The position numbers and the translations under genes were made by a program. DNA of 64,000 bases from Haloarcula amylolytica JCM 13557. Its GTDB lineage: Archaea > Halobacteriota > Halobacteria > Halobacteriales > Haloarculaceae. This document shows positions 42,883-52,055 of this stretch, one piece after another. A model generated the notes under the pieces. The model searched no databases. It was not told where the DNA came from and worked only from the letters and a program-made list of their open reading frames with translations. The DNA is taken from the NCBI RefSeq assembly GCF_000336615.1, contig NZ_AOLW01000035.1, forward strand, positions 264,100 through 328,099. The letters are read 5' to 3'. How positions within the stretch are numbered: position 1 is the first letter of the stretch; each line of letters starts with the position of its first letter.

Positions 42883-44841
42883 ATGGGTTCGCTCTCGGTA
42901 TCCGGGGAGGTAGCTACGTTCACCGTCGAGAAGATCGGGGGGATCGACGAGACGACAGTCGAGGTCCCATCAGGGGTGACTGTGCTCCGAGGCCGGAACG
43001 CGACTAATCGGACATCGTTTCTACAGGCGGTGATGGCCGCTCACGGGAGCGAGTGGGCGAGCATCAAAGGTGACGCCGACCAGGGACACGTCGAACTCTC
43101 ACTGGGGGAGGAGACGTACACCCGAACACTGACCAGAACCGACGACGGGGTTGCTGGGTCGGGCCTTGGCCTTCTCACTGACCCGACGGTTGCGGATCTG
43201 TTCGCGTTCCTGCTCGAAGACAACGCGGCCAGGCGAGCCGTCGAACGAGGGGAGAACCTTCGAGAGATCATTATGCGGCCGGTCGACGTGGCGTCTATCC
43301 ACCGACAGATACGTGCGGCCGAGCAGCGCAAGGAGGAGATCGACGAGGAACTCGACCGTATCGCGGCGCTCAAGCGCGACCTCCCGGACCTCGAACGGCA
43401 ACAGGCAACTCTGCGCGACGAGATCGCCGAGAACAGAGACGACCTCCAGCGCGTGGAGGACCGAATCGACGAGCGGGACGTAGATTTCCAGACGACCCAG
43501 CAAAACAGGGACGAACTCGAAACGGCCCTCGATGAACTCCAGGCGACTCGATCCGAACTGAAACGTGTGCGAAACGATATCCAGTCAGAACAGGAGAGTA
43601 TCGCGGCACTGCGCGAGGAGCGAGGGAGCCTCGCGGTCGAACGATCCGGGCTTCCGGAATCGCCGGACGAACGACTCGAAGCGCTCGAATCGGACATCGA
43701 GCGGCTTCGAGAGCGCAAACGAGAGCTCTCAGAGTACACCACCCGACTGCAGAACGTCGTCGGGTTCAACGAGGAACTGCTGTCCGGCGAGCACCGGGAG
43801 ATAACCGATGCTATCGACGCAAAGCCAGAGAGCGTGGGTGACATCACGGACCAGCTGTATAAGGGGTCAAAGACGACCTGCTGGACCTGTGGCTCGCGAG
43901 TGAAACCGGACCGTATCGAGTCGACGCTCCAGAGCATGCGTGACCACCTTCAGGAGACGGTCACGGAGATCGACGATATCGACGATGAACTCGACGAACT
44001 GACCGACCGACGTGACGAAATTGCGGAGACGCGCACGCGAGCGCGAGAACTCACCGTCACGATTGAGGAGGTCGACGCCGAAATCGAGCGCCGGCAGACG
44101 ACTGTTGTCGACCTCCGAGAGCGACGCAACAACCTCTCCGCCCGCGTCGAGGAACTCGAGGAGCGGGTCACCTCGCTCCGAACCGAAGAGTTCGACGAAG
44201 TGCTCGAACTCCATACGAAAGCGAACGAACTGGAGCTGGAACTGGACCGGCTCGAATCCGAACGAGACGAGGTACGCGAGGAGATCGCCGACATCGAGTC
44301 GGAAATCCGCCGGAACGACGAACTGGCTGCCCAACGGGAAGACGTGGTTGACGAGCTGATCGACCTCCGTTCTCGCATCGACCGCCTCGAAGCCGATGCG
44401 ACCGACCAGTTCAACGAGAAGATGGACGACCTGCTCGACATTCTGAGCTACGGCAACATCGAACGGATCTGGCTCGAACGGACCGACACACCCGATGACC
44501 CGGTCCATAACAGCGACGACAGCGTCACTGGGTCGACGTTCACGCTCCACGTCGTCAGGAGTACCGACGGTGGAACTGTCTACGAGGACACTGTCGGCCA
44601 TCTGAGCGAGAGTGAGCGGGAAGTAACCGGGCTCGTGTTCGGACTCGCCGGCTACCTCGTCCACGACGTGTACGAGGAAGTCCCATTCATGCTGCTTGAC
44701 TCACTGGAAGCCATCGACGCGGAGCGCATCGCCTCCCTAGTCGAGTACTTCGCGGAGTACCCCGCCTATCTCGTCGTCGCGTTGCTCCCCGAGGACGCAC
44801 AGGCGCTTCCGGATAGTTACAACCGGATTACGGATATCTGA
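42883..44841 (+). CDS. Archaea-specific SMC-related protein (Rad50-like coiled coil)
   Basis: About 652 residues: N-terminal ATPase half, long coiled coil (about 140-560) and C-terminal ATPase half, like Rad50/SMC. In the middle, KTTCWTCGSRV (Cys333, Cys336) looks like a Rad50 zinc hook. The Walker A region is GRNATNRTSF (37-46), where the GK(S/T) lysine is replaced by Arg with no preceding Gly. The signature is LSESEREV, and Walker B is FMLLDSLEAID with Ser after Asp606. Such degenerate motifs are, to my knowledge, a trait of this haloarchaeal family. It converges with rdfA, 39 bp away; the pair recurs in haloarchaea. Possible role: chromosome organisation or cell-shape control. Confidence 0.85.
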   Translation: MGSLSVSGEVATFTVEKIGGIDETTVEVPSGVTVLRGRNATNRTSFLQAVMAAHGSEWASIKGDADQGHVELSLGEETYTRTLTRTDDGVAGSGLGLLTDPTVADLFAFLLEDNAARRAVERGENLREIIMRPVDVASIHRQIRAAEQRKEEIDEELDRIAALKRDLPDLERQQATLRDEIAENRDDLQRVEDRIDERDVDFQTTQQNRDELETALDELQATRSELKRVRNDIQSEQESIAALREERGSLAVERSGLPESPDERLEALESDIERLRERKRELSEYTTRLQNVVGFNEELLSGEHREITDAIDAKPESVGDITDQLYKGSKTTCWTCGSRVKPDRIESTLQSMRDHLQETVTEIDDIDDELDELTDRRDEIAETRTRARELTVTIEEVDAEIERRQTTVVDLRERRNNLSARVEELEERVTSLRTEEFDEVLELHTKANELELELDRLESERDEVREEIADIESEIRRNDELAAQREDVVDELIDLRSRIDRLEADATDQFNEKMDDLLDILSYGNIERIWLERTDTPDDPVHNSDDSVTGSTFTLHVVRSTDGGTVYEDTVGHLSESEREVTGLVFGLAGYLVHDVYEEVPFMLLDSLEAIDAERIASLVEYFAEYPAYLVVALLPEDAQALPDSYNRITDI

Positions 44842-44880
44842 TCCGGTTGTGGTCCCCCAAAGACCGAACTTACTGAGCGC

Positions 44881-45477
44881 TCACTCACAGTCACAGCCGC
44901 CGCGGTCGAGAAGGTCACTGATGCCGTAGCGCGTCCCGCAGTCCTGACAGCGAATATCGATGCTCACGAACACTCGGTACTCGCCGACAGTGAGTTTGTC
45001 AGCGGTGTTCAGTCGGTCGACCGTATCCCGGACGATTGTCTCGACGCGGCTGCGGAGGCGGTCTATTGTCCCGCGTTCCTGCTCGACCTGTTCAGTTTCG
45101 GATTCAGGCTCGTAGCTCACATCACGAACCTCTGTGAGGTAGTACCGAATCGCCTGATACGTGACGAACTGGCTTTCCAGCGTATCGACGTCGATGCCTG
45201 CCCGTTCGAGTCGGTTCCGCGCTTCGATCCGTTTGCCCGCACTGACGTCGTCGTCCGTCAGGAGTCGATAGAAGTTCGCCGGTTCGCCGTCGATGACGTC
45301 CATGCTCGAATCGCGAATCGCAGCCACGAGCAGCGCTTGATTGAACCGGTCAGCGAGGTCACGGAGACTCTGTCGTTCCCCATTCTTCCCGAGCCACGCG
45401 TGCTCCAGTTCCGTTCCCATCGACGTCAGTCCGTACGTTTCGATCAACTGTGCGACTTTCGACTGCGCTGACCCCAT
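44881..45477 (-). CDS. rdfA: Rod-determining factor RdfA-like protein
   Basis: A 198-residue protein of the haloarchaeal RdfA family; in Haloferax volcanii RdfA is needed for rod-shaped cells. Features seen are an N-terminal helical KVAQLIETYGL region, a central segment with LLTDDDVSAGKRIEARNRLE, a charged helix rich in Glu and Arg, and a C-terminal Cys cluster (CQDCGTRYGISDLL, then CDCE) that could bind zinc. The Haloferax homologue also neighbours an SMC-related gene. Molecular function is not known; a regulator or adaptor is plausible. Confidence 0.75.
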   Translation of the reverse strand: MGSAQSKVAQLIETYGLTSMGTELEHAWLGKNGERQSLRDLADRFNQALLVAAIRDSSMDVIDGEPANFYRLLTDDDVSAGKRIEARNRLERAGIDVDTLESQFVTYQAIRYYLTEVRDVSYEPESETEQVEQERGTIDRLRSRVETIVRDTVDRLNTADKLTVGEYRVFVSIDIRCQDCGTRYGISDLLDRGGCDCE

Positions 45478-45787
45478 TATCGCCAGAACGCGTCGAGCCG
45501 GTTTAGCCGTTTTGTTGCGATATCTGCGTCTCTATCCACAACTTGGCAGCCATACTTCTTGATTACAGAGTGCACACTCATACGAGTGTATTTAGCCACA
45601 GATATGTGCGATATATATCAATAGGGCCGCAAATAGATGTATAATGACTGTATTTATAGACATATAAGCACCGACTACGACAGAGAGCCACTCCTGAATC
45701 TATTCTTCGGGATATCTGATACGCTTTCGGTAACGCCCATCTACCACGAGAATTTTATACCTGACATTACAAGCGGGAAATCACACG
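45478..45787. other. 310-bp divergent promoter region of rdfA and the lipoprotein pair
   Basis: A+T-rich. A plus-strand TATA-like TTTTATA at 45753-45759 lies about 32 bases before the lipoprotein ATG at 45788. Several TATATA-like strings lie between 45600 and 45670. A 73-codon frame from 45637 has no recognisable features. Confidence 0.45.
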
Positions 45788-46480
45788 ATGGTCCCCTCCA
45801 CTCGACGTACCCTCCTCCACAGCGCATGCGGGCTAGCGGCGATACTGGCCGGCTGTAGTGGATTGTTCGAGGGCAGCGGCGAATCAACGCGCACCGCTTC
45901 CGAAAACGATGGCTCGGCCGCTCCGGGAACTGGCATAGAATCCGACCCGGAGGCAGTTGTCACACGCGTTGACGCCGACCGTCAGCCTGTCTGGCTCGAC
46001 GATGGAGACAGTCGGCCAACCGAAAGCCGACACTCCCGTCGATTGGAGTCCAAGATTATCGATACGGCATCCAAAGCAGACCGACTTACCGTCGCTGAAG
46101 ACGTGGACAGTTCGCTGACTGAGACCTTCCTCGACGAGACTGACTTCGACACGGAAACCGTCTACGTCCAGAACGTGATGATCGAGGAGTGCTTTCGACT
46201 AACGCTCTGTCAGGTCAGCTGGACGACTAACAGCGTCTCGACCGACTACGGCCGAGTGAGTCGTCCCTACGACGAACCCTGCACAGCAGGCAACAAGGTG
46301 TACGCGGTGTGGTTCATCCGGATTCCCGAGACAGTCAACGCCGACGACATCTCCAGTTACTCCTCCTCCATCGGTGGGAGCGCCTGTGACAGCCAGCGAG
46401 TCGATGCCGAGGGCGAGGGCGGGGGCGGGTCAGCCCGAGATAGCGACCGCCGAACCCAGACTGGTGGTGAGCAGGTATGA
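45788..46480 (+). CDS. Tat lipoprotein of unknown function (first of an overlapping pair)
   Basis: A 230-residue exported lipoprotein: STRRTLLHSACG twin-arginine motif, then ILAGCSGLFEG with the lipobox Cys near residue 23. The mature part has a charged region and four Cys (in EECFRLTLC, DEPC and SAC), likely two disulfides, and a Gly/Glu/Arg-rich tail. No domain is recognised. Its stop overlaps the next lipoprotein start as ATGA (46477-46480), so the two are translated together and probably work together at the outer face of the membrane. The gene is divergent from rdfA. Confidence 0.72.
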   Translation: MVPSTRRTLLHSACGLAAILAGCSGLFEGSGESTRTASENDGSAAPGTGIESDPEAVVTRVDADRQPVWLDDGDSRPTESRHSRRLESKIIDTASKADRLTVAEDVDSSLTETFLDETDFDTETVYVQNVMIEECFRLTLCQVSWTTNSVSTDYGRVSRPYDEPCTAGNKVYAVWFIRIPETVNADDISSYSSSIGGSACDSQRVDAEGEGGGGSARDSDRRTQTGGEQV

Positions 46481-47787
46481 CCGACGACACGTCCGCGACG
46501 GGCGGGGAGTCCGGTCGGATGACCCGCCGTGGTGTGCTCGCCCTGGTTGGGGCCAGTGCTATCGCTGGCTGTAGCAGTATCGACAGTCTGGGTGGGGAAC
46601 GCGAGGCAACTATCGATGCCTACAATCTGCCCGATGTCCCGCGCGACGAAGAGCGAGAAGCCCCAATCCCCCCGGTGATACCGGTCGACATCGAAACGAG
46701 CCATTTCGACGCCGTGAGGGAGCGGGTACGCTCGCTGCTGGCGACGCTTCCGACCCCGCTCGGTCCAGAAGAAATCCCGAACGGTCACATCCGCCAGCAC
46801 CTGACAGGTGCCGCCAGTGACGCCTCGGACGGCCTCGACGATGCGCGGACGGCCCGAACCGGGTTGATGGCGCTCCGGTCGCTACGTTCGGCCCGCGAAA
46901 ACGCCCGCTACGCCGCTGCGGGGTGGGGTGTTGTCGAGAGCGGCCGTACCGCTGCGCCGCTCCGAGACGAACACAGCCGAACTGTGTCGGCGGCCCGCGA
47001 AACCCGACAGGAGCACGAATACGTCGGGATGGACCCGGTGCGCGCGGCGCTGGTCCACGCCCGTATCGAGACGGGACTGGAGCGGGCCAGTGACATGGAC
47101 GTCCTACCCAGAGAAGAGTCGGAGTTACTGTCGGTCGCCGAATGGGGTGAGACGGCCGAGTCGGCACAGGCGTATCTCGACGACGCTCGCCACCTGCGGG
47201 CGCGGTTCGCTGCTTCGCTTCCATCCGATACCGGGACGGTCAGGCCGACACTGAGTGATGCAGCGGAAGCACTGCTGGCGGACATCCGCGACAGGCAGGC
47301 GGACCTGCCGCCGGAGACGGCCGCTGACGACCGCACTCCAAGGAAGATGGTTTTCGAAGAGCTCCGCTGGGAAGCCGAGAGCGGTACCAGCCGCCTCACG
47401 GACGCCGTCGGGCCCGCGAGCGCCGTCGTCAATGCGAACGGTCGGCTCGCCCGGTTCCGAGCGCTCGACCGCATTCAGTCACGTCGGGAGGCGGACGAAC
47501 TCGCTCGGCCATCCGATGGGACAGCGGTTCGCGAAATCAGACAGACCGCGTACGATGCACTCACCGCGGCCCTCGAATCGAGTTCGCAGCCGGAGCTGGT
47601 CCGGACGGTTCTCGTCGACGCCGGCCACAGGGTCATGGCCGCTGACCGTGAGTTAACACATCATCAGGGAGAGATATCGGCCACCACGCTCGATAGAAGC
47701 GTTGCGGACTACTGGCACGCGACAGCACTCGCCCGTTCAGCGTTGGCAGCGACGCAACAGACAGTCCGGGCGCTGCAGGCCGACTGA
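46477..47787 (+). CDS. Tat lipoprotein, helix-rich, unknown function (second of the pair)
   Basis: A 436-residue protein starting after the ATGA overlap. MTRRGVLALVGASAIAGCSS gives a twin-arginine signal and a lipobox Cys at about residue 32. The mature region is almost entirely alpha-helical with Arg/Glu/Ala-rich repeats (RSLRSARENARYAAAGWG and similar), resembling an extracytoplasmic helical bundle. I recognise no family. It may form a membrane-anchored complex with the first lipoprotein. An in-frame ATG at 46519 (MTRRG) is an alternative start. Confidence 0.72.
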   Translation: MTDDTSATGGESGRMTRRGVLALVGASAIAGCSSIDSLGGEREATIDAYNLPDVPRDEEREAPIPPVIPVDIETSHFDAVRERVRSLLATLPTPLGPEEIPNGHIRQHLTGAASDASDGLDDARTARTGLMALRSLRSARENARYAAAGWGVVESGRTAAPLRDEHSRTVSAARETRQEHEYVGMDPVRAALVHARIETGLERASDMDVLPREESELLSVAEWGETAESAQAYLDDARHLRARFAASLPSDTGTVRPTLSDAAEALLADIRDRQADLPPETAADDRTPRKMVFEELRWEAESGTSRLTDAVGPASAVVNANGRLARFRALDRIQSRREADELARPSDGTAVREIRQTAYDALTAALESSSQPELVRTVLVDAGHRVMAADRELTHHQGEISATTLDRSVADYWHATALARSALAATQQTVRALQAD

Positions 47788-48701
47788 AACGGCATGACAA
47801 CAGCGCCACAACTGCTTCGGCGGTCGTCGACCACGCGCCGCCACACTGTTATGTAGTTCCTTCTTCACAATATCCCTCTGATACTGATAGGCTCTGTGAG
47901 CTAATGTTGGTACGATTGTTATTCTCGGTCCCGTGGACGGCCACCCCGATATCGAATGGGCTGTCGCTATTCCTGAGCTGCACCGCCCTATAGAAATCGG
48001 GACCGAAGCAGCACCCACCGCTATCAGCGCGAGTGATGTCGGGAGACCGGTGACAGAGCGGACTCTCAAGGTTCAGGCAATGCCTTCGACCTGCTCACTT
48101 AGTATTACTCAGCGGGTGTAATACACGACAGTAACAGTCGGTGATATCTCGTGGCGTGAAATCACGACGTCACCGTTGTCATTCGAGCAACGGGGTAGTG
48201 AGGAGAGATGCGTGGTACGTCACGTCATCCCGTTTGGCTGCAATGGATTCCCGTGAACAGGATCCTGCACACCAATACGATACTGTGACCCAACTGACGG
48301 AGGACTCTCAGGCCGGGTCGAAACCGGTCATGCGTGCCTTCGGTCCGGAGACCGAGACGACGACCAGAGAGCGCGTCGAAACCATTCCAACGGACGGCAC
48401 AAAACTCATACCATTGGTTTTTTGATAGAATGAGTATTCTGCCCGTCCCTCCGACTCTGAAACGTGAGCGTGGCCCTGTCGACGCGACTACCGAACAGAA
48501 ACAGGGGGTTTGTAGCTGCTGACACCCTGAACAACGAATGATTCCCGGCGTTCTGCGTCCCAGCCGTATATAAATCGCCGCAGAACTGTGGTCCCTGCTT
48601 CTTTCCCGAGAGGGGCCACGCTCAAAACGGATGATGTTGAGAGCTATCACCACGAGCAGCGAGAGTACAGTTCGGTCCGCCAGCATACGGGTGAGACCGC
48701 G
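47788..48701. other. 914-bp gap upstream of the methylamine-type dehydrogenase
   Basis: No convincing gene. Short frames on both strands (such as 47933-48121 and 48225-48686) have no motif. A TATA box GTATATAAATC near 48566-48576 precedes the dehydrogenase ATG at 48702 by about 130 bases, giving a leader of about 100 bases. A T-run (GGTTTTTTG near 48416-48424) could be a terminator. Confidence 0.45.
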
Positions 48702-51236
48702 ATGAGTTCGAACTCGCTGCCGTCAGCGGCGAAGACAGTAATCATCGGTGGCGGTATCGTCGGAAACAGTCTCGCGTACCATCTCGCCCGGATGGGGCGA
48801 GAAGACATCGCGATTCTGGACAAGGGGCCGTTGCCCGACCCCGGTGGGTCGACCGGTCACGCCTCGAACTTCCTGATGCCGGTGGAACACTCGAAGGAGA
48901 TGACCCACCTCACCCGACGGAGCATCGAGCAGTACAAGGACATGGACACGTTCACCAACAGCGGCGGTATCGAGGTGGCACGCACCGAGGAACGGATCGA
49001 GGAGCTGAAACGGCGCGTCCAGTCAGCGAAGGCGTGGGGGGAACCGGCGGAGCTGTTGACCCCCGAGGAAGTCGAAGCGCTCGTACCCTACGTCAACACT
49101 GACCTCATCAAAGCGGGGTTCTACAGCACCGGTGCGGGCACCTGTGATCCGCTCCGGGCCGGCGAAGTGATGCGAGCGCGGGCAGACGAGTACACCGACG
49201 GCGGGCTACACGTCTCGCCCAACACCGAAGTGCTCGACCTTCACGTCAAAGACGGGTCGATACAGGCGGTCGAGACCGACCGCGGGACCGTCACGGCCGA
49301 CGAGGTGGTCATCGCGGCCGGACTGTGGAGCCCGAAAATCGCCGAGATGGCCGGCGTCGAGATTCCGCTTACACCGGCAGTCCACCAGATGGTCAGCGTC
49401 GGCCCGATTTCATTCTTCGAGGATTACGAGGGCGAAATCTCGTTCCCGGTCGTCCGCGACATGGACACGCAGATGTACGAGCGCCAGCACGGGAACGACC
49501 TCGAAGTGGGGTCGTATCAGCACCGGCCGATACTGTGGGACGTCGAGGACATCCCGTCCATCGACGAAGCGCCGCTCTCGCCGACCCAGCCGCCGCTGAC
49601 CGACGACGCCTTCGAGCAGTCGATGGCCGATGCGCTGGAGATCGTCCCGGAACTCCTCGACGACCCCGAGGCCGGCATCCGCCACGAAATCGACGGCCTA
49701 CTTTCGCAGACGCCAGACGGTGCACCGCTTCTGGGCCCACTGCAGGACGTCGACGGGCTCTGGTCGTGTGCCGCGGTCTGGATCAAGGAGGCCCCGGCCA
49801 TCGGCGAGGCGGTCGCCCAGTGGATGACGCGTGGCTGGTCGGACATCGACCTTCACGGAGCCGACGTGAACCGGTTCTACGAGTACGGGACCTCCCGCTC
49901 GTTCGTCAAAGACCGGGCCAGCGAAGGGTTCCAGAAAATCTACGACATCGTCCACCCGGCCGAACAGTACCAGTCGGCGCGGGAACTCCGGACGAGCCCG
50001 TTCCACGAGAAACAGGCCAACTTCCACGCGGAGTTCTTCGAGGCGGCGGGCTGGGAACGGCCGCAGTGGTACGAGTCGAACGGCGACCTGCTGGACCGGT
50101 ACGAGGAAGAACTCGCCGAGTTCCAGCGGCCGAACGAGTGGGACTCGCGGTGGTGGTCGCCGATCATCCTCGCAGAGCATCTCCACACCCGCGAGCACGT
50201 CTCCATGATCGGTGACATGGGCTTCAGCATCTTCGACTTCCGCGGGTCGGACGTCGTCGACTACCTCGAACGGATGGCTGTGGGCCGCGTCGACGTTGAC
50301 GTGGGCAAGACCGTGTACACGCCGATACTCGCCGAGAACGGCGGCTTCGTCTCGGACCTGACCATCGCCCGCCTCGGTCCCGACCACTACCGGGTCGTCA
50401 CCGGCGGCGCGGCGGGCGGGGCCGACCGGGCCTGGTTCGGCGACCACATCCCGGACGGTGCCGACGTGACCCTCATCGACCAGTCCGAGTCGCTGTGTAC
50501 GCTGGGCGTCTGGGGGCCGAACGCCCGCGACCTGGTGGCCAGTGTCACAGAGGAGGACATGTCTCACGACGCCTTCGAGCCATACACGGCACAGGAGCTC
50601 ACAGTCGGTGAAGTAGAGGCGTGGGCGATGCGGCTCTCCTACATCGGCGAGCAGGGCTGGGAGATCTACGCCCCGATGGGCCAGGGCCGCCGGCTCTGGG
50701 ACGTGCTCTGGGAGGCCGGGCAGGACCACGACGTCCGACCGGCCGGCATGGGTGTCTACGGGACGACCGGTCGCCTGGAGAAGGGGTACCGACTGTTCGG
50801 CCACGAACTGGAACTGGACTACAACCCCGCGGAGGCCGGGCTGACGTTCCACGGCGTCAAGGACGCCGATTTCATCGGAAAGGAAGCCTACGCCGAAGCC
50901 ATCGACGAGGAGAACGCGGCCACGCTGTGTACGCTGTCCGTCGACGACCACGCCCCGGAGGGCGGCGAGCGCCGCTTCATGCTGGGCAACGAGCCGGTCC
51001 TCGACATGAACGGGGACGTTCTGGTCGACGACGAGGGCCGGCGCTCGTACGTGACCAGCGCCGGGACCGGTCCGAGCGTCGGAAAACACCTCCTCATGGC
51101 GTATCTCCCGCAGTCCTTCGCTGAGGAAGGCCAGAGCCTCCAGGTCGAGTACATGGGCCAGCAGTACCCGGTGACGGTCGAAGTCGTCGGGAGCCGGCCG
51201 CTGTTCGACCCGGAGAACGAGCGCATCAGGAGCTAG
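48702..51236 (+). CDS. FAD-dependent dimethylglycine/sarcosine dehydrogenase-like protein with GcvT domains
   Basis: About 844 residues in the order FAD oxidoreductase (1-390), FAO central domain, then GcvT folate-binding domains (about 430-840). VIIGGGIVGNSLAYHLARMG binds FAD. STGHASNFLMP puts His53 where dimethylglycine and sarcosine dehydrogenases attach FAD covalently. The C-terminal part contains GEQGWEIYAPM and RLEKGYRLFGHELELDYNPA, typical GcvT/DMGDH sequence. It oxidises an N-methyl group, transfers carbon to THF, and passes electrons to ETF; etfB and etfA follow directly. The ATG at 48702 starts at MSSNSLPSAAK; the GTG at 48588 adds residues without family sequence. Exact methylated substrate unknown. 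Confidence 0.88.
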   Translation: MSSNSLPSAAKTVIIGGGIVGNSLAYHLARMGREDIAILDKGPLPDPGGSTGHASNFLMPVEHSKEMTHLTRRSIEQYKDMDTFTNSGGIEVARTEERIEELKRRVQSAKAWGEPAELLTPEEVEALVPYVNTDLIKAGFYSTGAGTCDPLRAGEVMRARADEYTDGGLHVSPNTEVLDLHVKDGSIQAVETDRGTVTADEVVIAAGLWSPKIAEMAGVEIPLTPAVHQMVSVGPISFFEDYEGEISFPVVRDMDTQMYERQHGNDLEVGSYQHRPILWDVEDIPSIDEAPLSPTQPPLTDDAFEQSMADALEIVPELLDDPEAGIRHEIDGLLSQTPDGAPLLGPLQDVDGLWSCAAVWIKEAPAIGEAVAQWMTRGWSDIDLHGADVNRFYEYGTSRSFVKDRASEGFQKIYDIVHPAEQYQSARELRTSPFHEKQANFHAEFFEAAGWERPQWYESNGDLLDRYEEELAEFQRPNEWDSRWWSPIILAEHLHTREHVSMIGDMGFSIFDFRGSDVVDYLERMAVGRVDVDVGKTVYTPILAENGGFVSDLTIARLGPDHYRVVTGGAAGGADRAWFGDHIPDGADVTLIDQSESLCTLGVWGPNARDLVASVTEEDMSHDAFEPYTAQELTVGEVEAWAMRLSYIGEQGWEIYAPMGQGRRLWDVLWEAGQDHDVRPAGMGVYGTTGRLEKGYRLFGHELELDYNPAEAGLTFHGVKDADFIGKEAYAEAIDEENAATLCTLSVDDHAPEGGERRFMLGNEPVLDMNGDVLVDDEGRRSYVTSAGTGPSVGKHLLMAYLPQSFAEEGQSLQVEYMGQQYPVTVEVVGSRPLFDPENERIRS

Positions 51237-51279
51237 CACAGCCAGTGAACCGACCGCAATCGAACGACGGAGACACGAC

Positions 51280-52053
51280 ATGGACACCGTAGCCTGCATC
51301 AAGCGCGTGCCGGACACCGGCGCGAAACTCACACTGACCGACGACGAACAGGAGATAGACACGAGCCATCTTGGGTTCACGATATCGCCCCACGAGGAGT
51401 GCGCCGTCGAGGAAGCGATTCAGGTGGCCGACGACCACGACGGGACGGCCACCGTGATGTCGCTCGGATCGGTGGACGCCGACGAACAGCTCCGGACCGG
51501 GCTCGCGATGACGGCCGACGAGGCGACGCTGCTGGAAACCGACGGGGAGGAGTGGCGGCCTCGCGAAACGGCGGCCGCGCTCGCGGACGCCCTCAGCGCC
51601 GACTCCGGGACCGACCCCGAGTTCGACCTCCTCCTGTTCGGCAACGAATCAGCCGACGTGGCGAACCACCAGGTCGGCGTCCGCGTCGCCGAGCGGCTAG
51701 ACATGCCGTTCGTCGCGGGCGTGTCAGATCTGACGATTGAGGACGGGATAGCCGTCGCCGAGCGCGACGTGACCGGCGGAACCGAGGTGTATGAACTCGA
51801 CCTCCCGGCGGCCGTCGGCGTCAAAGAAGGGCTCAACCAGCCCCGCTACGCTTCGATGCGCGCCAAGATGCAGGCGCGCAAACAGTCAATCGGGCGGCAG
51901 GACCCGGTCGCCGGCGAGTTCGACGGGGGTATCGAGAAAGTCCGGTTGGAAGCGCCGGAGAGCACGGAGGGCGCGGCCGAGGTGCTCGGCGAGGGACCGG
52001 ACGCCGTACCCGCAGTCGTCGACCTGCTCCGCGATGATCTGGAGGTGATCTGA
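51280..52053 (+). CDS. etfB: Electron transfer flavoprotein, beta subunit
   Basis: A 257-residue ETF beta (FixA-type). N-terminal TVACIKRVPDTGAKLTL, central LLLFGNESADVANHQVG, and LDLPAAVGVKEGLNQPRYAS with RAKMQARKQSI are the family markers. With etfA it forms a heterodimer that takes electrons from the upstream methyl-oxidising flavoprotein and delivers them to the respiratory chain. It starts 44 bases after the dehydrogenase and ends two bases before the etfA start, so all three are one operon. Confidence 0.95.
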   Translation: MDTVACIKRVPDTGAKLTLTDDEQEIDTSHLGFTISPHEECAVEEAIQVADDHDGTATVMSLGSVDADEQLRTGLAMTADEATLLETDGEEWRPRETAAALADALSADSGTDPEFDLLLFGNESADVANHQVGVRVAERLDMPFVAGVSDLTIEDGIAVAERDVTGGTEVYELDLPAAVGVKEGLNQPRYASMRAKMQARKQSIGRQDPVAGEFDGGIEKVRLEAPESTEGAAEVLGEGPDAVPAVVDLLRDDLEVI

Positions 52054-52055
52054 CC

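Noticed and set aside
42883-44841. Calling this protein Rad50
   Set aside because: The P-loop, signature and Walker B differ from Rad50, no Mre11 gene adjoins it, and the neighbour is rdfA.
48225-48686. 153-codon minus-strand frame in the 914-bp gap
   Set aside because: Arg/Ser-rich, without domain or start signal; it overlaps the promoter of the next gene.
49698-51380. 560-codon minus-strand frame
   Set aside because: It is antisense to the methyl-oxidising flavoprotein, whose FAD and GcvT motifs are clear; the antisense product has no recognisable domain.
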